A stretch of 64,000 nucleotides of DNA, taken from assembly GCF_965227725.1 (NCBI RefSeq), contig NZ_CBDDGH010000005.1, positions 248,001-312,000 of the forward strand, in the 5' to 3' direction. This stretch comes from Shimia sp965227725. Its GTDB lineage: Bacteria > Pseudomonadota > Alphaproteobacteria > Rhodobacterales > Rhodobacteraceae. The translations under genes were made by a program, and so were the position numbers. The notes under the pieces are model-generated. The model was not told the DNA's origin and made no database searches. It was given only the letters and a program-made list of their open reading frames with translations. Positions 48,374 to 57,663 of this stretch are shown here, piece after piece (within the stretch, counting starts at the first letter, position 1; every line of letters starts with the position of its first letter).

Positions 48374-48829
48374 TTAGGTTGGCAACGGGGCGTCGCGTTT
48401 GAGCTGATCCATCACGATCTGGCTTTGCACACGGCTCACTGCGGGATGCGGTAACAACACTTCGTGTATCAAACGGTTAAGCGCTGTCAGGTCTTCGCAA
48501 TAGGCACGCAAAAGATAGTCCGCATCGCCGGTCAATGTCCAAGCGCTGACAATTTCGGGGCGGGTGCTGATCAGCGTGGCAAAGCTCTGCGATTGCTCTG
48601 GTCCGTGGGTGCCAAGCTGTACCTGCACAAAGGCCTGCACCGACAGCCCAAGATGGCCCGCACTCAGCCGCGCGATATAGCCCTCAATATAGCCTTCTGC
48701 CTCCAGCCGCTGACGTCGCCGCCCGGCCTGGCTTGGCGACAGGTTCAGGATGTCGCCCAGCTCCTGCGCAGTGAGATGGGCGTTGCGCTGCAACGCGGTG
48801 AGCAGGCGCATGTCTGTGTCATCAAGCAT
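48374..48829 (-). CDS. Lrp/AsnC-family transcriptional regulator
   Basis: 151-residue regulator. The N-terminal helix-turn-helix begins MLDDTDMRLLTALQRNAHLT, with AQELGDILNLSPSQAGRRRQ as recognition region. The ligand-binding RAM domain includes LGLSVQAFVQVQLG, PEIVSAWTLTGDADYLLRAY and HPAVSRVQSQIVMDQLK. The start has no strong ribosome binding site (48829 is the family-consistent start). It diverges from hppD, which such regulators often control (Hpd-linked Lrp). Confidence 0.9.
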   Translation of the reverse strand: MLDDTDMRLLTALQRNAHLTAQELGDILNLSPSQAGRRRQRLEAEGYIEGYIARLSAGHLGLSVQAFVQVQLGTHGPEQSQSFATLISTRPEIVSAWTLTGDADYLLRAYCEDLTALNRLIHEVLLPHPAVSRVQSQIVMDQLKRDAPLPT

Positions 48830-48882
48830 ATGCGGAATTCTTGCATGGATTTTGGTGTCTAAGAGGATTCTACGCGCTGAAT

Positions 48883-48914
48883 GTAAATATTGCACGTCAC
48901 TTTGCGGTGTTTAC
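48883..48914. promoter_or_regulatory. Candidate Lrp operator in the Lrp/hppD divergent region
   Basis: GTAAA (48883-48887) and TTTAC (48910-48914) are inverted with inner TGCA/TGCG, in the 157-nt divergent intergenic region. This fits an Lrp/AsnC-type site controlling both genes. Confidence 0.4.
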
Positions 48915-48986
48915 GCGGCAATTGCGCCTTATTTTTGAATGTGAACAGGCAAATGCCATTTGGCTTACCAAAGGAGGAGACGCACC

Positions 48987-50084
48987 ATGGGCCCATTCCC
49001 CCACGATGCACCGCGCGCAGAGATTTCCGATTACAACCCGGCAGGCACCGACGGATTTGAATTTGTCGAATTCGCCCACCCCGAGCCGGAGGAGCTGCGC
49101 ACGCTCTTTGCCAAAATGGGGTACACCCATGTGGCCAATCACAAGACCAAAGCGGTTGAGCTGTGGCAGCAGGGCGATGTGACCTACATCCTCAACATGG
49201 AGCCCGGCAGCTTTGCCGCGCGCTTTGTGGAAGAGCACGGCCCCTGTGCGCCGTCTATGGGCTGGCGTGTTGTCGATGCGCAGCAGGCCTATGAGCATGC
49301 GGTCTCCAAAGGTGCTGAGCCTTATGACGCGGATGACAAAACCCTGAACTGGCCCGCGATCAAAGGCATTGGCGGCTCGCTGATCTATTTCACCGACCAG
49401 TATTATGACAGCTCGCCGTTCAACGAAGAATTTGACTGGCTGGTGACCTCCAAGCCGGAGGGCGATGGTTTCTTCTACCTTGATCACCTGACCCACAACG
49501 TCTTCAAAGGCAACATGGACAAGTGGTTCAAGTTCTACGGCGATCTCTTCAACTTCCGCGAAATCCGCTTCTTTGACATCGAGGGCAAGTTCACCGGCCT
49601 GTTCTCCCGCGCGCTCACATCGCCTTGCGGCAAGATCCGCATTCCAATCAATGAGGACCGCGGCGAAACCGGCCAGATCGTGAGCTATCTGAAGAAATAC
49701 AACGGCGAAGGCATTCAGCACATCGCGGTGGGCAGCGACGACATCTACGCCTCCACCGATGCGATTGCCGAAAAAGGCATCAAGTTCATGCCGGGGCCTA
49801 ATGATGCTTACTATGAGCTGTCAAAAACCCGCGTGGCGGACCACGAAGAGCCGCTGGACCGCATGAAGAAACACGGCATCCTGATTGACGGCGAAGGTGT
49901 GGTGAATGGTGGTGAGACCAAGATCCTGCTGCAGATTTTCTCCAAAACCGTGATCGGCCCGATCTTCTTTGAGTTCATCCAGCGCAAGGGTGACGATGGC
50001 TTTGGCGAGGGCAACTTCAAAGCGCTGTTTGAATCCATCGAACAGGAGCAGATCAACAACGGGGAAATTCAGGCGGCCGAATAA
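48987..50084 (+). CDS. hppD: 4-hydroxyphenylpyruvate dioxygenase
   Basis: Fe(II)-dependent enzyme converting 4-hydroxyphenylpyruvate to homogentisate in tyrosine catabolism. 365 residues. Fe ligands are expected in FFYLDHLTHNVFKGN (first His), YNGEGIQHIAVGSDD (second His), and IFSKTVIGPIFFEFIQR (Glu). The C-terminal domain has GLFSRALTSPCGKIRIPINE. ATG 48987 follows AAAGGAGGAG. Regulated probably by the divergent Lrp-type gene. Confidence 0.95.
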   Translation: MGPFPHDAPRAEISDYNPAGTDGFEFVEFAHPEPEELRTLFAKMGYTHVANHKTKAVELWQQGDVTYILNMEPGSFAARFVEEHGPCAPSMGWRVVDAQQAYEHAVSKGAEPYDADDKTLNWPAIKGIGGSLIYFTDQYYDSSPFNEEFDWLVTSKPEGDGFFYLDHLTHNVFKGNMDKWFKFYGDLFNFREIRFFDIEGKFTGLFSRALTSPCGKIRIPINEDRGETGQIVSYLKKYNGEGIQHIAVGSDDIYASTDAIAEKGIKFMPGPNDAYYELSKTRVADHEEPLDRMKKHGILIDGEGVVNGGETKILLQIFSKTVIGPIFFEFIQRKGDDGFGEGNFKALFESIEQEQINNGEIQAAE

Positions 50085-50126
50085 CAGCCGCGGTCACGAG
50101 ATCCGGCGAAGTCCGGGAGGGAGGGG

Positions 50127-50164
50127 AGCGCCGTTCCGCAGATATGCGGGCGGCGCTTTTTCCT
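50127..50164 (+). terminator. Terminator after hppD
   Basis: AGCGCCG-TT-CCGCA ... GCGGGC-GGCGCT stem and TTTTT, 43 nt after the hppD stop, between convergent hppD and the 841-residue protein gene. Confidence 0.8.
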
Positions 50165-50196
50165 TTTGCGCTTCGGCGCCGCGCTGTCAGAAGGGT

Positions 50197-52722
50197 TCAG
50201 CCGTCTTTCGGCATCTTCAGCACGAGGTTGCGGCCACTTTTGACATAGCGCAGCTCATCTTCGCCAATCGCCGCCACTTTGCCGCCGTCGATCCGGTCCC
50301 CCACCTGCACCTTCTTGTAGCGCCCGCTTGGCAAGCGCACCAAGGCGCGACGGTTTGACGAGGTGCCATAGACCCCGATCAGGCTGGTTTTTCTCAGGTT
50401 GATTGCGTTGTTGATGGTGGCCTGACGCGCCACAGAGGCGGTCGACGGAATGGTCGGCACCACGGTGGCGGTGGGCGGCGCGGCGGCAACCGGCGTCGCC
50501 GTTTCCGCCTCATTCTGCGTCGCGCGGGCGGCCAGTTGGGCAATATTGGCAGGCTTCTGCCGTGGGCGCAGGGAGGCTGTCACCGCGTATTGGGTCGGGG
50601 CACGATCCGCGACACCCACGTCTTGCGCGCTTTCCGGGCGCAACTGCGGGCGAATGCTGGCGAGTTCTGCGCGCGACAGACCGCCAAAGGTGGCGCGCTC
50701 GTTCTGCTCCAGCAGATCACTTGGCCGCAGTTTCGGCCGAACGCTCGCCAGCCGCGCATCGCTTTGCAGGCGCAGGGCATCTGCCACAATGATCCGTTTG
50801 GGATAGGCCGCAGGCACCACAGGCGGCCGCCCGGCATAGACCATCACACCTTCGGCATTCAGCGCGCCTTCACGTGTGGCCACCACCAAACCGCGCGCGT
50901 CCACGTCAAAGGCCACGCTGGCCGACAGCGGATTGACCTGTGTCGGCAGCACCTCATCTGTGGTCAGGGCGTCCACTCCCGGCAGCGCCACCGCGTCCAA
51001 GCCAAATGTCAGGCGGTCAATAGAGGCCACATAGATTGTGTCGCTGCTGTCTTCGGTCAGTTCGGCCAGAGGCTCCGGCGCCAGCTGCCAAATGCCGGTC
51101 ACCGCATAACGCGCCTCAGCTTCTTCAGGTGTCAGCGCCGGGGCTTGCGCGACGATGGGGGCCGCTTCGCCGCCGTCCTCAACGCTCTCTGCCAGTTCTT
51201 CTGGGGCGAGGTCTTCAGGGGGCAGGGGCTCCAGCAGCGCGGTTTGCGTGCCATTTGTCCCATCAGGTGTCAGCCCGTCCGGAACAGTGATCGCAATCAC
51301 CTCTTCCGCCGCAGGCAGCGCGTCAGTGTCTGTCGCGTCTTCGGCCAAAACCGGCGTCTCTTCAGGCTCACCGCTTTCAGACGAAGGTGCTGTCGCAACC
51401 TCAACGGCCTGTTCGCGCCCGATCAGCCCGGCAATGCCGTTTTCCAGAAACAGCGACGCCCAGAGCGCCACAAGCCCCATAAAGACAAGCAGCAGCGTGG
51501 TCAGGATCAGCCCAAGATGACGCGGTTTGCCGCCCACTTCGCCTTTGCGCGCGCCAAACATTGTGAGGTTCTGTTGGTCTGCACTTGCCGGTTTGGAGGC
51601 CTGTTTCTTGTTGCGGCGCGGCTTGGGATCATTGCGCGGCGTCTTTGGCGCAGGGCCAGCCACTTTGGTCTTGTTGCGCGCGCTGGCGAAGGTGCTGGTG
51701 TCGCCACCGCTGTCTGCATCACGCATCAGATCAGGGGCATCCTCTTCACCGCGCTCTGCGGTCAGCCCGGCCACCGCTTTGGCCGGATCAAACCGGATGG
51801 CGGTCGCATCGCTGTCACGGGGTACGGGGATGCTGGGGGCATTGGTGCCGGTCACATCGCGGGTGGCACCACCCAAGGCGCGTTTGGGCGCGGCGTCCGG
51901 CGCATCCCGATGCGCGCGCACAGAGGCAAAACCTGCTGGAGCCTCTGGCGTTGTTTCTGAAGGCGAAGCGCTGTTGTCAGTGTCCTGATCTGTGGCCACA
52001 TCGTCAGGTGCAGAGACCTCAACTTCCGCAGGTGCCTCCACAGCCACCTCGGCTGGCGCTTCAACAACGGGCTCCTCGGGTGCGGCTTCCGGCAGCTCTG
52101 GTTCCGCTTCCACCGCGATCTCTTCCGGGAGGCTCTCAGGGGCAGCGCTGTCAGCCGCAGGCGCCTCGGTGACGGGCAGGGGGCCGGACCCGACCACCTC
52201 AATCGCGTTGCGATCAGCCGCCACCTGCAGGCCCGCGCGCTGTGCCGCTTCGGTCAGGCCAAAATCCGGTGCTCCGGCAAAGCTCTCCGCAGGCGGGATC
52301 GCCGTGAAACACACCGGATTGAAATCATGCTCCGTGGCAAAGGCCTCCGCCTCGGCCAGGGTCTCGCGCGCCACAGCCGCCACTTGCGGCGTGTCCCTTT
52401 GCAGCGACACATCAAACATCAGCTGATCGGCACGGTAAGGCGTGGCGCTCGCCAGCACCTCTTCGGTCTGCATCCGGCGACGGCTCTCGCTCATCTCTCC
52501 GGCAGGCAGGTCCAGATATTTGATCTGGTCATTGGGCAGCACCAGCATCGTCTGAAACCCCACGCCGCCCAAAGCGGTCGCCATCTCGCGCAGCTCGGCA
52601 AGTTTGGCCGTGAGATCGTCAGACTCCAGCGACACCTCCCCCAGAAGATGCCAGCCGCCTTGAACGCGGGTGAGGAGGCTAATGCCTTGATAAGACAGGG
52701 TGAGCGCAAGATCCGGAGTCAT
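50197..52722 (-). CDS. Bitopic membrane protein, GspL/PilM-like N-terminus and GspC/PilP-like C-terminus
   Basis: 841-residue protein of unknown function. Residues 1-155 resemble the cytoplasmic actin-like fold of GspL/PilM (ALTLSYQGISLLTRVQGGWH, MLVLPNDQIKYLDLPAG, RRMQTEEVLASATPYRADQL). About 170-400 is low complexity: Ala/Glu/Pro-rich, then basic (PKTPRNDPKPRRNKKQASKP). One transmembrane helix lies at about 404-425 (GLILTTLLLVFMGLVALWAS). The periplasmic part has repeated RP-x-LRP motifs (SVRPKLRPSDLL at about 660, SIRPQLRPES at about 690, SLRPRQKP at about 718). The C-terminal 70 residues (INLRKTSLIGVYGTSSNRRA, VQVGDRIDGGKVAAIGEDEL) look like GspC/PilP. No other secretion or pilus gene lies in the window, so it may be a coupling protein of an unlinked system. 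Assignments are pattern-based. Confidence 0.8.
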   Translation of the reverse strand: MTPDLALTLSYQGISLLTRVQGGWHLLGEVSLESDDLTAKLAELREMATALGGVGFQTMLVLPNDQIKYLDLPAGEMSESRRRMQTEEVLASATPYRADQLMFDVSLQRDTPQVAAVARETLAEAEAFATEHDFNPVCFTAIPPAESFAGAPDFGLTEAAQRAGLQVAADRNAIEVVGSGPLPVTEAPAADSAAPESLPEEIAVEAEPELPEAAPEEPVVEAPAEVAVEAPAEVEVSAPDDVATDQDTDNSASPSETTPEAPAGFASVRAHRDAPDAAPKRALGGATRDVTGTNAPSIPVPRDSDATAIRFDPAKAVAGLTAERGEEDAPDLMRDADSGGDTSTFASARNKTKVAGPAPKTPRNDPKPRRNKKQASKPASADQQNLTMFGARKGEVGGKPRHLGLILTTLLLVFMGLVALWASLFLENGIAGLIGREQAVEVATAPSSESGEPEETPVLAEDATDTDALPAAEEVIAITVPDGLTPDGTNGTQTALLEPLPPEDLAPEELAESVEDGGEAAPIVAQAPALTPEEAEARYAVTGIWQLAPEPLAELTEDSSDTIYVASIDRLTFGLDAVALPGVDALTTDEVLPTQVNPLSASVAFDVDARGLVVATREGALNAEGVMVYAGRPPVVPAAYPKRIIVADALRLQSDARLASVRPKLRPSDLLEQNERATFGGLSRAELASIRPQLRPESAQDVGVADRAPTQYAVTASLRPRQKPANIAQLAARATQNEAETATPVAAAPPTATVVPTIPSTASVARQATINNAINLRKTSLIGVYGTSSNRRALVRLPSGRYKKVQVGDRIDGGKVAAIGEDELRYVKSGRNLVLKMPKDG

Positions 52723-52871
52723 GGAACAGCCCTAACATGGTGATGTGCAGGATGCCCGTGTTCCTGCGGAATTGCCGAATTTATAGCAAGTTATCGCCGA
52801 AGGGGAAGCAAACACTTGGTGTGATCCGCCCCTTGATGCCTGCCTTTTGAGCCAAAGTTCCATCGCCATAG

Positions 52872-52907
52872 AAAAAACGCCCCGGCGGGTTTGCGCGGGG
52901 CGTTTTG
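52872..52907 (-). terminator. Terminator of metY
   Basis: AAAACGCCCCG ... CGGGGCGTTTT stem; the minus strand ends in TTTTTTC. It lies 31 nt after the metY stop. Confidence 0.8.
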
Positions 52908-52937
52908 AAAAGCTGTCGTCAGATCGGGCGCGCAGGC

Positions 52938-54230
52938 TTAGCCATGCGCCTTTCTCAGCGCTTGGTCGAGATCGGCAATCAGGTCTGCCGCCGCTTCGAT
53001 GCCGATGGAAATCCGCACCACATTTGGCCCGGCTCCCGCCGCTTCCTGCTGCTCTGGTGTCAGCTGGCGGTGGGTGGTGGAGGCGGAGTGGATCACAAGG
53101 CTGCGCGCATCGCCGAGGTTGGCCACATGAGAGAAGATCTCAAGGTTCTCCACAAATTTCACACAGGCGGCATAGCCGCCCTTGAGCGCCACGGTGAACA
53201 GGCCACCAGCGCCTTTCGGGCAAATCCGCTCCACACGATCATGGTAAGGCGAGCTCTCAAGCCCGGCGTAGGTCACATAATCCACCAGCTCATGGGTCTC
53301 GAGCCAGCCCGCGATTTCCTTGGCGTTTTGCACATGGCGCTCCATGCGCAGGCTGAGGGTTTCAATGCCCATCAACGTGTAATGCGCCGCCTGCGGGTTC
53401 ATGGTCATACCCAGATCACGCAGCCCCACCGCAATGCCGTGGAAGGTGAAGGCCAGCGGGCCAAAGGTCTCGTGGAACTTCAGTCCGTGATAAGCCGGTT
53501 CCGGCTGGCTCATGGAGGGGAATTTGTCGCTGGCGGACCAGTCAAACTTGCCGCTGTCCACAATGCAGCCACCGGTGACGGTGCCGTTGCCGGTCAGATA
53601 TTTGGTGGTGGAGTGCACAACCAATGTGGCGCCAAGGCTGATCGGGTTACAGAGGTACGGTGTGGCCGAGGTGTTGTCGACGATCAGCGGCACACCTGCC
53701 TCATCCGCGATTGCCGCGAGCGCTTCGATGTCGCTGATATAGCCGCCGGGGTTGGCCACAGATTCACAGAACACCGCGCGGGTGTTCTCATCCACGGCGG
53801 CTTTCACCGCGTCCAGATCATCGGTGTCGACAAATTTCGCGGACCAGCCAAAGCGTTTGATGGTCTGGCTGAACTGGGTGACCGTGCCGCCATAAAGACG
53901 GTTGGAAGCCACCACATTGCAGCCCGGCTGCATCAGCGGGAACAGCGCCATGATCTGTGCTGCGTGACCCGAAGAACAGCAAACCGCACCAACGCCCCCT
54001 TCAAGCGTGGCAATGCGCTCTTGCAGAACCGCCACGGTCGGGTTGGTCAGGCGGGAGTAGATATAGCCCACTTCCTGCAGGTTGAAGAGCGCGGCGGCGT
54101 GTTCTGCATCGCGAAACACATAGGCGGTGGACTGATAAATCGGTGTCTGGCGTGCGCCGGTCGCCGGATCCGGCCGCGCGCCCGCATGAATTTGCAATGT
54201 GTCAAAACCGTAGGTGGGTCCGTCGGTCAT
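52938..54230 (-). CDS. metY: O-acetylhomoserine aminocarboxypropyltransferase (MetY)
   Basis: PLP enzyme making homocysteine or methionine from O-acetylhomoserine and a sulfur donor. 430 residues. N-terminus GFDTLQIHAGARPDPATGAR, then TPIYQSTAYVFRDAEHAAALF and YIYSRLTNPTVAVLQERIA. PLP-binding Lys in LVVHSTTKYLTGNGTVTGG; C-terminal SLVIHSASTTHRQLTPEQQ and VVRISIGIE. ATG 54230 follows AGGGAGAG. No SAM riboswitch could be recognised in the 277-nt upstream gap. Confidence 0.92.
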   Translation of the reverse strand: MTDGPTYGFDTLQIHAGARPDPATGARQTPIYQSTAYVFRDAEHAAALFNLQEVGYIYSRLTNPTVAVLQERIATLEGGVGAVCCSSGHAAQIMALFPLMQPGCNVVASNRLYGGTVTQFSQTIKRFGWSAKFVDTDDLDAVKAAVDENTRAVFCESVANPGGYISDIEALAAIADEAGVPLIVDNTSATPYLCNPISLGATLVVHSTTKYLTGNGTVTGGCIVDSGKFDWSASDKFPSMSQPEPAYHGLKFHETFGPLAFTFHGIAVGLRDLGMTMNPQAAHYTLMGIETLSLRMERHVQNAKEIAGWLETHELVDYVTYAGLESSPYHDRVERICPKGAGGLFTVALKGGYAACVKFVENLEIFSHVANLGDARSLVIHSASTTHRQLTPEQQEAAGAGPNVVRISIGIEAAADLIADLDQALRKAHG

Positions 54231-54507
54231 GTTGTCTCTCCCTAAAAAGTCTTGCCAAAGTGATAGGGGGCTGTCGGCTACCGCGCAACAGAACAACGCA
54301 CAACTTTGTGATGAAGTCCATTCAACCCAGGGAAAAAATGGCTGTGCATCAAGAATTTAGAAGGGTTGTTCTCTATAGCTGTGCGCGCTTGGATCATGTC
54401 GCTGAAAAGCGCCAAAATAGAGAACATAATCTTGGCGGCCTGGGTCGCACCAAAAGCTTTTAGAACCAGAAATGCTAGCTGGCCCCGTCGTCTGTCTCGG
54501 GGCAGGA

Positions 54508-55512
54508 TTAGCGCAGCCAATAACCGTTCTTTTTCAGCGTGTTACGTATGGCTTGTTCGCGTCGCGGCAGGTGTTCGCGATCAAACAGCGCCCGCGCTTT
54601 ATGCCCGCGCTTTTGATAGATCATCCGCTTGAAGGGCTCATATTGTTTCAGCACCTTCTTGATCCGGTTGGGGGCGGCAATCTCCTCAAGTGCTGCGACC
54701 ACATGATCGGCCTCCCGCGCATAAAGCAGTGGCATCAGCCGGTAGTGACAGCTCACCGACCCATCAAGCAGCCCCTCAGGCAGCGCATCCCGCCCGCCAC
54801 CAAGCCCATGGATCACCAGCGGCAGCGCAATCTGATCGAGCCAGGGCCGCAATGTCTGGGAGGCCAGTGCGTCCGGCGGGTCGTTCTGAATGCTGGTGGC
54901 ATATTTCAGAAAGCGCGCGCCAAACATCTTGGGGCATTTGTAGTAGAAGAACCCGGCGTTGAAATAGAGATAGCGCCGCCAGTACTCGTCTGGCTGGCTC
55001 AGATCGAGGGAGCTTTCAAAGTCGAGCCCGAAGCGGTCATAGAGCGCTTTCCAAATCCCGTTGTAGCCCGGCCCATAGAGCGGCGGCTCCGGCCATGTGC
55101 CTTCCACCCGCAGGCTTGCGGAAGGGCGCTCAAAATCGAACGGCACTTTGGTGATGTCATCAAGGATCAGCGTGTCACTGTCAAAGAAGACAAAGGGCTC
55201 CCCTTCAGGCAGCGCGCTCAGCAGTTCGATCTTATTGCCATAAGGATAGTCCTCGCCAAAGGCGCGGCTTTCAAACGGCAGGATTTCTGCTTCCAGCTCT
55301 TCCAGCAGCTCGCGCACCTGCGGGTTGCCGATGCGCACGTCTTTCTCCCAGCGTGGCCCGGGCTGCGGCTCAGCCACAAACAGGCGGCCGGCAAAATTGG
55401 GGGACTTGGCGCGCAGCGAGGCCGCAAACAGCGCCGCCTCATATTGCAAGCGCCCGTTCTGCCCCACAACAACGATGTTGAATCTCTGTGATTTCAAAGG
55501 CTTTTTTGCCAT
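54508..55512 (-). CDS. Glycosyltransferase-like protein with DxD motif
   Basis: 334-residue protein resembling nucleotide-sugar glycosyltransferases of GT8-like or related type. DxD-like metal motif in PFVFFDSDTLILDDIT (about residues 105-120). Other landmarks: FNIVVVGQNGRLQYEAALFA, RRYLYFNAGFFYYKCPKMF and LDQIALPLVIHGLGGGRDAL. C-terminus is strongly basic (RIKKVLKQYEPFKRMIYQKR). ATG 55512 is preferred over a TTG at 55545. No polysaccharide cluster adjoins it; the sugar donor is unknown. Confidence 0.72.
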   Translation of the reverse strand: MAKKPLKSQRFNIVVVGQNGRLQYEAALFAASLRAKSPNFAGRLFVAEPQPGPRWEKDVRIGNPQVRELLEELEAEILPFESRAFGEDYPYGNKIELLSALPEGEPFVFFDSDTLILDDITKVPFDFERPSASLRVEGTWPEPPLYGPGYNGIWKALYDRFGLDFESSLDLSQPDEYWRRYLYFNAGFFYYKCPKMFGARFLKYATSIQNDPPDALASQTLRPWLDQIALPLVIHGLGGGRDALPEGLLDGSVSCHYRLMPLLYAREADHVVAALEEIAAPNRIKKVLKQYEPFKRMIYQKRGHKARALFDREHLPRREQAIRNTLKKNGYWLR

Positions 55513-55611
55513 CTGCTCTGCTGCTCTGCGCGATTGTTTTTGCAACTATAGGCCTGCAGGCAGAGTTGCAAAAGCGCGCATTCGATTTTTTTGCAAAGGC
55601 GGTCTTTCCGG

Positions 55612-56280
55612 TCACCGTGCCTGTGCCGCACTGGCCTCTATACCTGCCGCGCAGAAGGTCACCAGCTCACTCAGGCGGCTTTTGGCATCTTTGCGGCTGT
55701 CACCAAGCGCCTCCATCCGCCATTGCGCGGTCAAAAGCGCCAGCATTCCGGCAACGGAATAGACAAATCCGGTGGCCACTGCGGCCCGGGCCTGAGGCGG
55801 GTAGAGCGCTGCGATTTCTTCCACAAACTGCATGGCGGTGGGGTCAAAACACACCGAAGCCAGCTCTTGCCAGCGGGTGTCAGAGGAGACAATCGCCACC
55901 AGCCGCGCATAGGCCAGCCACTGCACATCGCCGCAGTCTGCCCGGGACAGATATGGCTCAAAATAACAGGTGAGCGCGGCGTTGAGTGTGACCCCATCTT
56001 GGGATTTGCAGGCCTCAAGCGCTTCGGTCCGTGCGGCGTTCAGAATGTCGGCACGGCGCGCCACCACCCGCCAGAACAGCTCTTCCTTACTGCCGCCATG
56101 GTGGTTCACCAGCGCGCCCTGAACCCCCGCCTCAGCGGCGATATCGCGAATCGATGCCGCATCGTAACCATGGCGCGAGAACACCCTTTCCGCTGCGTCA
56201 AAGATCCGTGTCCGGGTCTCCAAAGCCTTCTTTGATGGGGCCCTTTGTCTTTGTTTTTCTTGCAGGAAATCACGGCTCAT
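55612..56280 (-). CDS. TetR-family transcriptional regulator
   Basis: 222-residue repressor. Helix-turn-helix domain: TRTRIFDAAERVFSRHGYDA, ASIRDIAAEAGVQGALVNHH, GGSKEELFWRVVARR (TetR N-terminal signature). The C-terminal domain is ligand-binding but of unknown specificity. It diverges from a four-gene operon, and an inverted repeat (56300-56315) between them looks like its operator. Confidence 0.92.
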   Translation of the reverse strand: MSRDFLQEKQRQRAPSKKALETRTRIFDAAERVFSRHGYDAASIRDIAAEAGVQGALVNHHGGSKEELFWRVVARRADILNAARTEALEACKSQDGVTLNAALTCYFEPYLSRADCGDVQWLAYARLVAIVSSDTRWQELASVCFDPTAMQFVEEIAALYPPQARAAVATGFVYSVAGMLALLTAQWRMEALGDSRKDAKSRLSELVTFCAAGIEASAAQAR

Positions 56281-56299
56281 AAAAACAGCTTGCCTTATA

Positions 56300-56315
56300 T
56301 TTAACGACCGTTCAA
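56300..56315. promoter_or_regulatory. Candidate TetR operator
   Basis: TTTAACGACCGTTCAA is a near-palindrome (6 of 8 positions pair; core AACG-N2-CGTT). It lies 20 nt upstream of the tetR start and 28 nt before the FMO start, so it can control both directions. Confidence 0.6.
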
Positions 56316-56343
56316 CTTAAATAACGTTCTCAAGGAGACCGGA

Positions 56344-57663
56344 ATGTCAGAAACGCGCGAAAAATTCGCCCTCGTCGGGGCGGGGCCGATGGGTTTGGCC
56401 ATGGCCAAGGTGCTGCGCGCGCAGGGCATCGCTTTTGATGGCTTTGAGTTGCACTCTGATGTGGGTGGGCTGTGGGACATCGAGGGGCCGCGCTCGACCA
56501 TGTATGAAAGCGCGCATCTGATCTCCTCAAAGACCATGACGGAGTTTGCGGATTTTCCCATGGGTGCGGAGGTGGCGGAATACCCGTCCCACCGCGAGAT
56601 GGCCCGCTATTTTCGCGACTTCGCAGAGCATTTTGATCTGCGCCGCCATTTTCGGTTTGGGGCGGAGATCACAGAGCTAGCGCCGGAAGGGGACAACGGC
56701 GCGGGCTGGCGTGTCATTTGGCGACAGGGAGGGCAAACGCATAGCGCCGTCTATGCGGGCGTTTTGATCGCAAATGGCACGCTCAGTACCCCTAATATGC
56801 CCAGGTTTCCGGGCCAGTTTGACGGCGAGCTGCTGCATGCCGCCGCCTATCGCCACCCGGAGCAATTTGCCGGCAAACGTGTGCTGGTGGTGGGGGCAGG
56901 CAACTCGGGTTGCGACATCGCGGTGGATGCGGTGCATCACGCGCAAAGCTGCGATCTGTCGATGCGGCGCGGCTATTATTTCGTGCCCAAATACGTCTTT
57001 GGCAAACCGGCTGACACCATGGGCGGCGCGATCAAGCTGCCGATGTGGCTCAAACGTCGGGTTGATGGGCTGATCCTCAAGTGGTTTGTCGGCAATCCTC
57101 AGAAGTATGGTTTTCCCAAGCCCGACTACAAACTTTATGAAAGTCATCCGGTGGTGAATTCGCTGGTGCTCTATCACGCGGGCCACGGCGATCTGACCAT
57201 CCGCGCGGATATCGCCGATATTTCCGGGAAAACGGTGACTTTCACGGACGGCGCGCAAGCCGACTATGATATGATCCTTGCGGCAACCGGCTATAAACTC
57301 GACTATCCGTTCATCGACCAAAAACTGCTCAACTGGCAAAAAGATGCACCACATCTCTATCTGAACGCCATGCATCCGGAGCGCGATGACCTCTTTGTGC
57401 TGGGCATGGTGGAGGCCACGGGGCTTGGCTGGCAGGGACGGCACGAGCAGGCGGAAATGGTCGCGAGATACCTACGCGGGCTGAGAAGCGGCAGTGCTGC
57501 GGCGAAAAAACTCCAGCGTGAGAAGCGGTCCGGCTTCACCCGCGCAACCGGTGGAATGTCTTACCTCGAACTGCCGCGCATGGCCTACTACGTTGACAAG
57601 GCCACATACCGTGGCGCTGTGATGCGCTGGATCAAAGCGCTAGAGGCGGAGCAACCCAAATGA
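56344..57663 (+). CDS. Flavin-containing monooxygenase (FMO/BVMO-type)
   Basis: 439-residue FAD/NADPH monooxygenase. FAD site FALVGAGPMGLAMAKVLRAQ (GAGPMG at 12-17). The FMO fingerprint FDGELLHAAAY (F-x-G-x3-H-x3-Y) is followed directly by the NADPH site VLVVGAGNSGCDIAVDAVHH. The third motif is YDMILAATGYKLDYPF. It heads an operon whose four genes overlap by ATGA (next start at 57660). Substrate unknown; Baeyer-Villiger oxidation of a ketone or N/S-oxidation are the family options. Confidence 0.9.
   Translation: MSETREKFALVGAGPMGLAMAKVLRAQGIAFDGFELHSDVGGLWDIEGPRSTMYESAHLISSKTMTEFADFPMGAEVAEYPSHREMARYFRDFAEHFDLRRHFRFGAEITELAPEGDNGAGWRVIWRQGGQTHSAVYAGVLIANGTLSTPNMPRFPGQFDGELLHAAAYRHPEQFAGKRVLVVGAGNSGCDIAVDAVHHAQSCDLSMRRGYYFVPKYVFGKPADTMGGAIKLPMWLKRRVDGLILKWFVGNPQKYGFPKPDYKLYESHPVVNSLVLYHAGHGDLTIRADIADISGKTVTFTDGAQADYDMILAATGYKLDYPFIDQKLLNWQKDAPHLYLNAMHPERDDLFVLGMVEATGLGWQGRHEQAEMVARYLRGLRSGSAAAKKLQREKRSGFTRATGGMSYLELPRMAYYVDKATYRGAVMRWIKALEAEQPK

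Noticed and set aside
54231..54507. SAM riboswitch upstream of metY
   Set aside because: No SAM-II or SAM-V type pattern was recognised on the minus strand of the gap.
54278..54520. 80-codon frame between metY and the glycosyltransferase-like gene
   Set aside because: No ribosome binding site or domain, atypical composition, and overlap with the 3' end of the glycosyltransferase-like gene.
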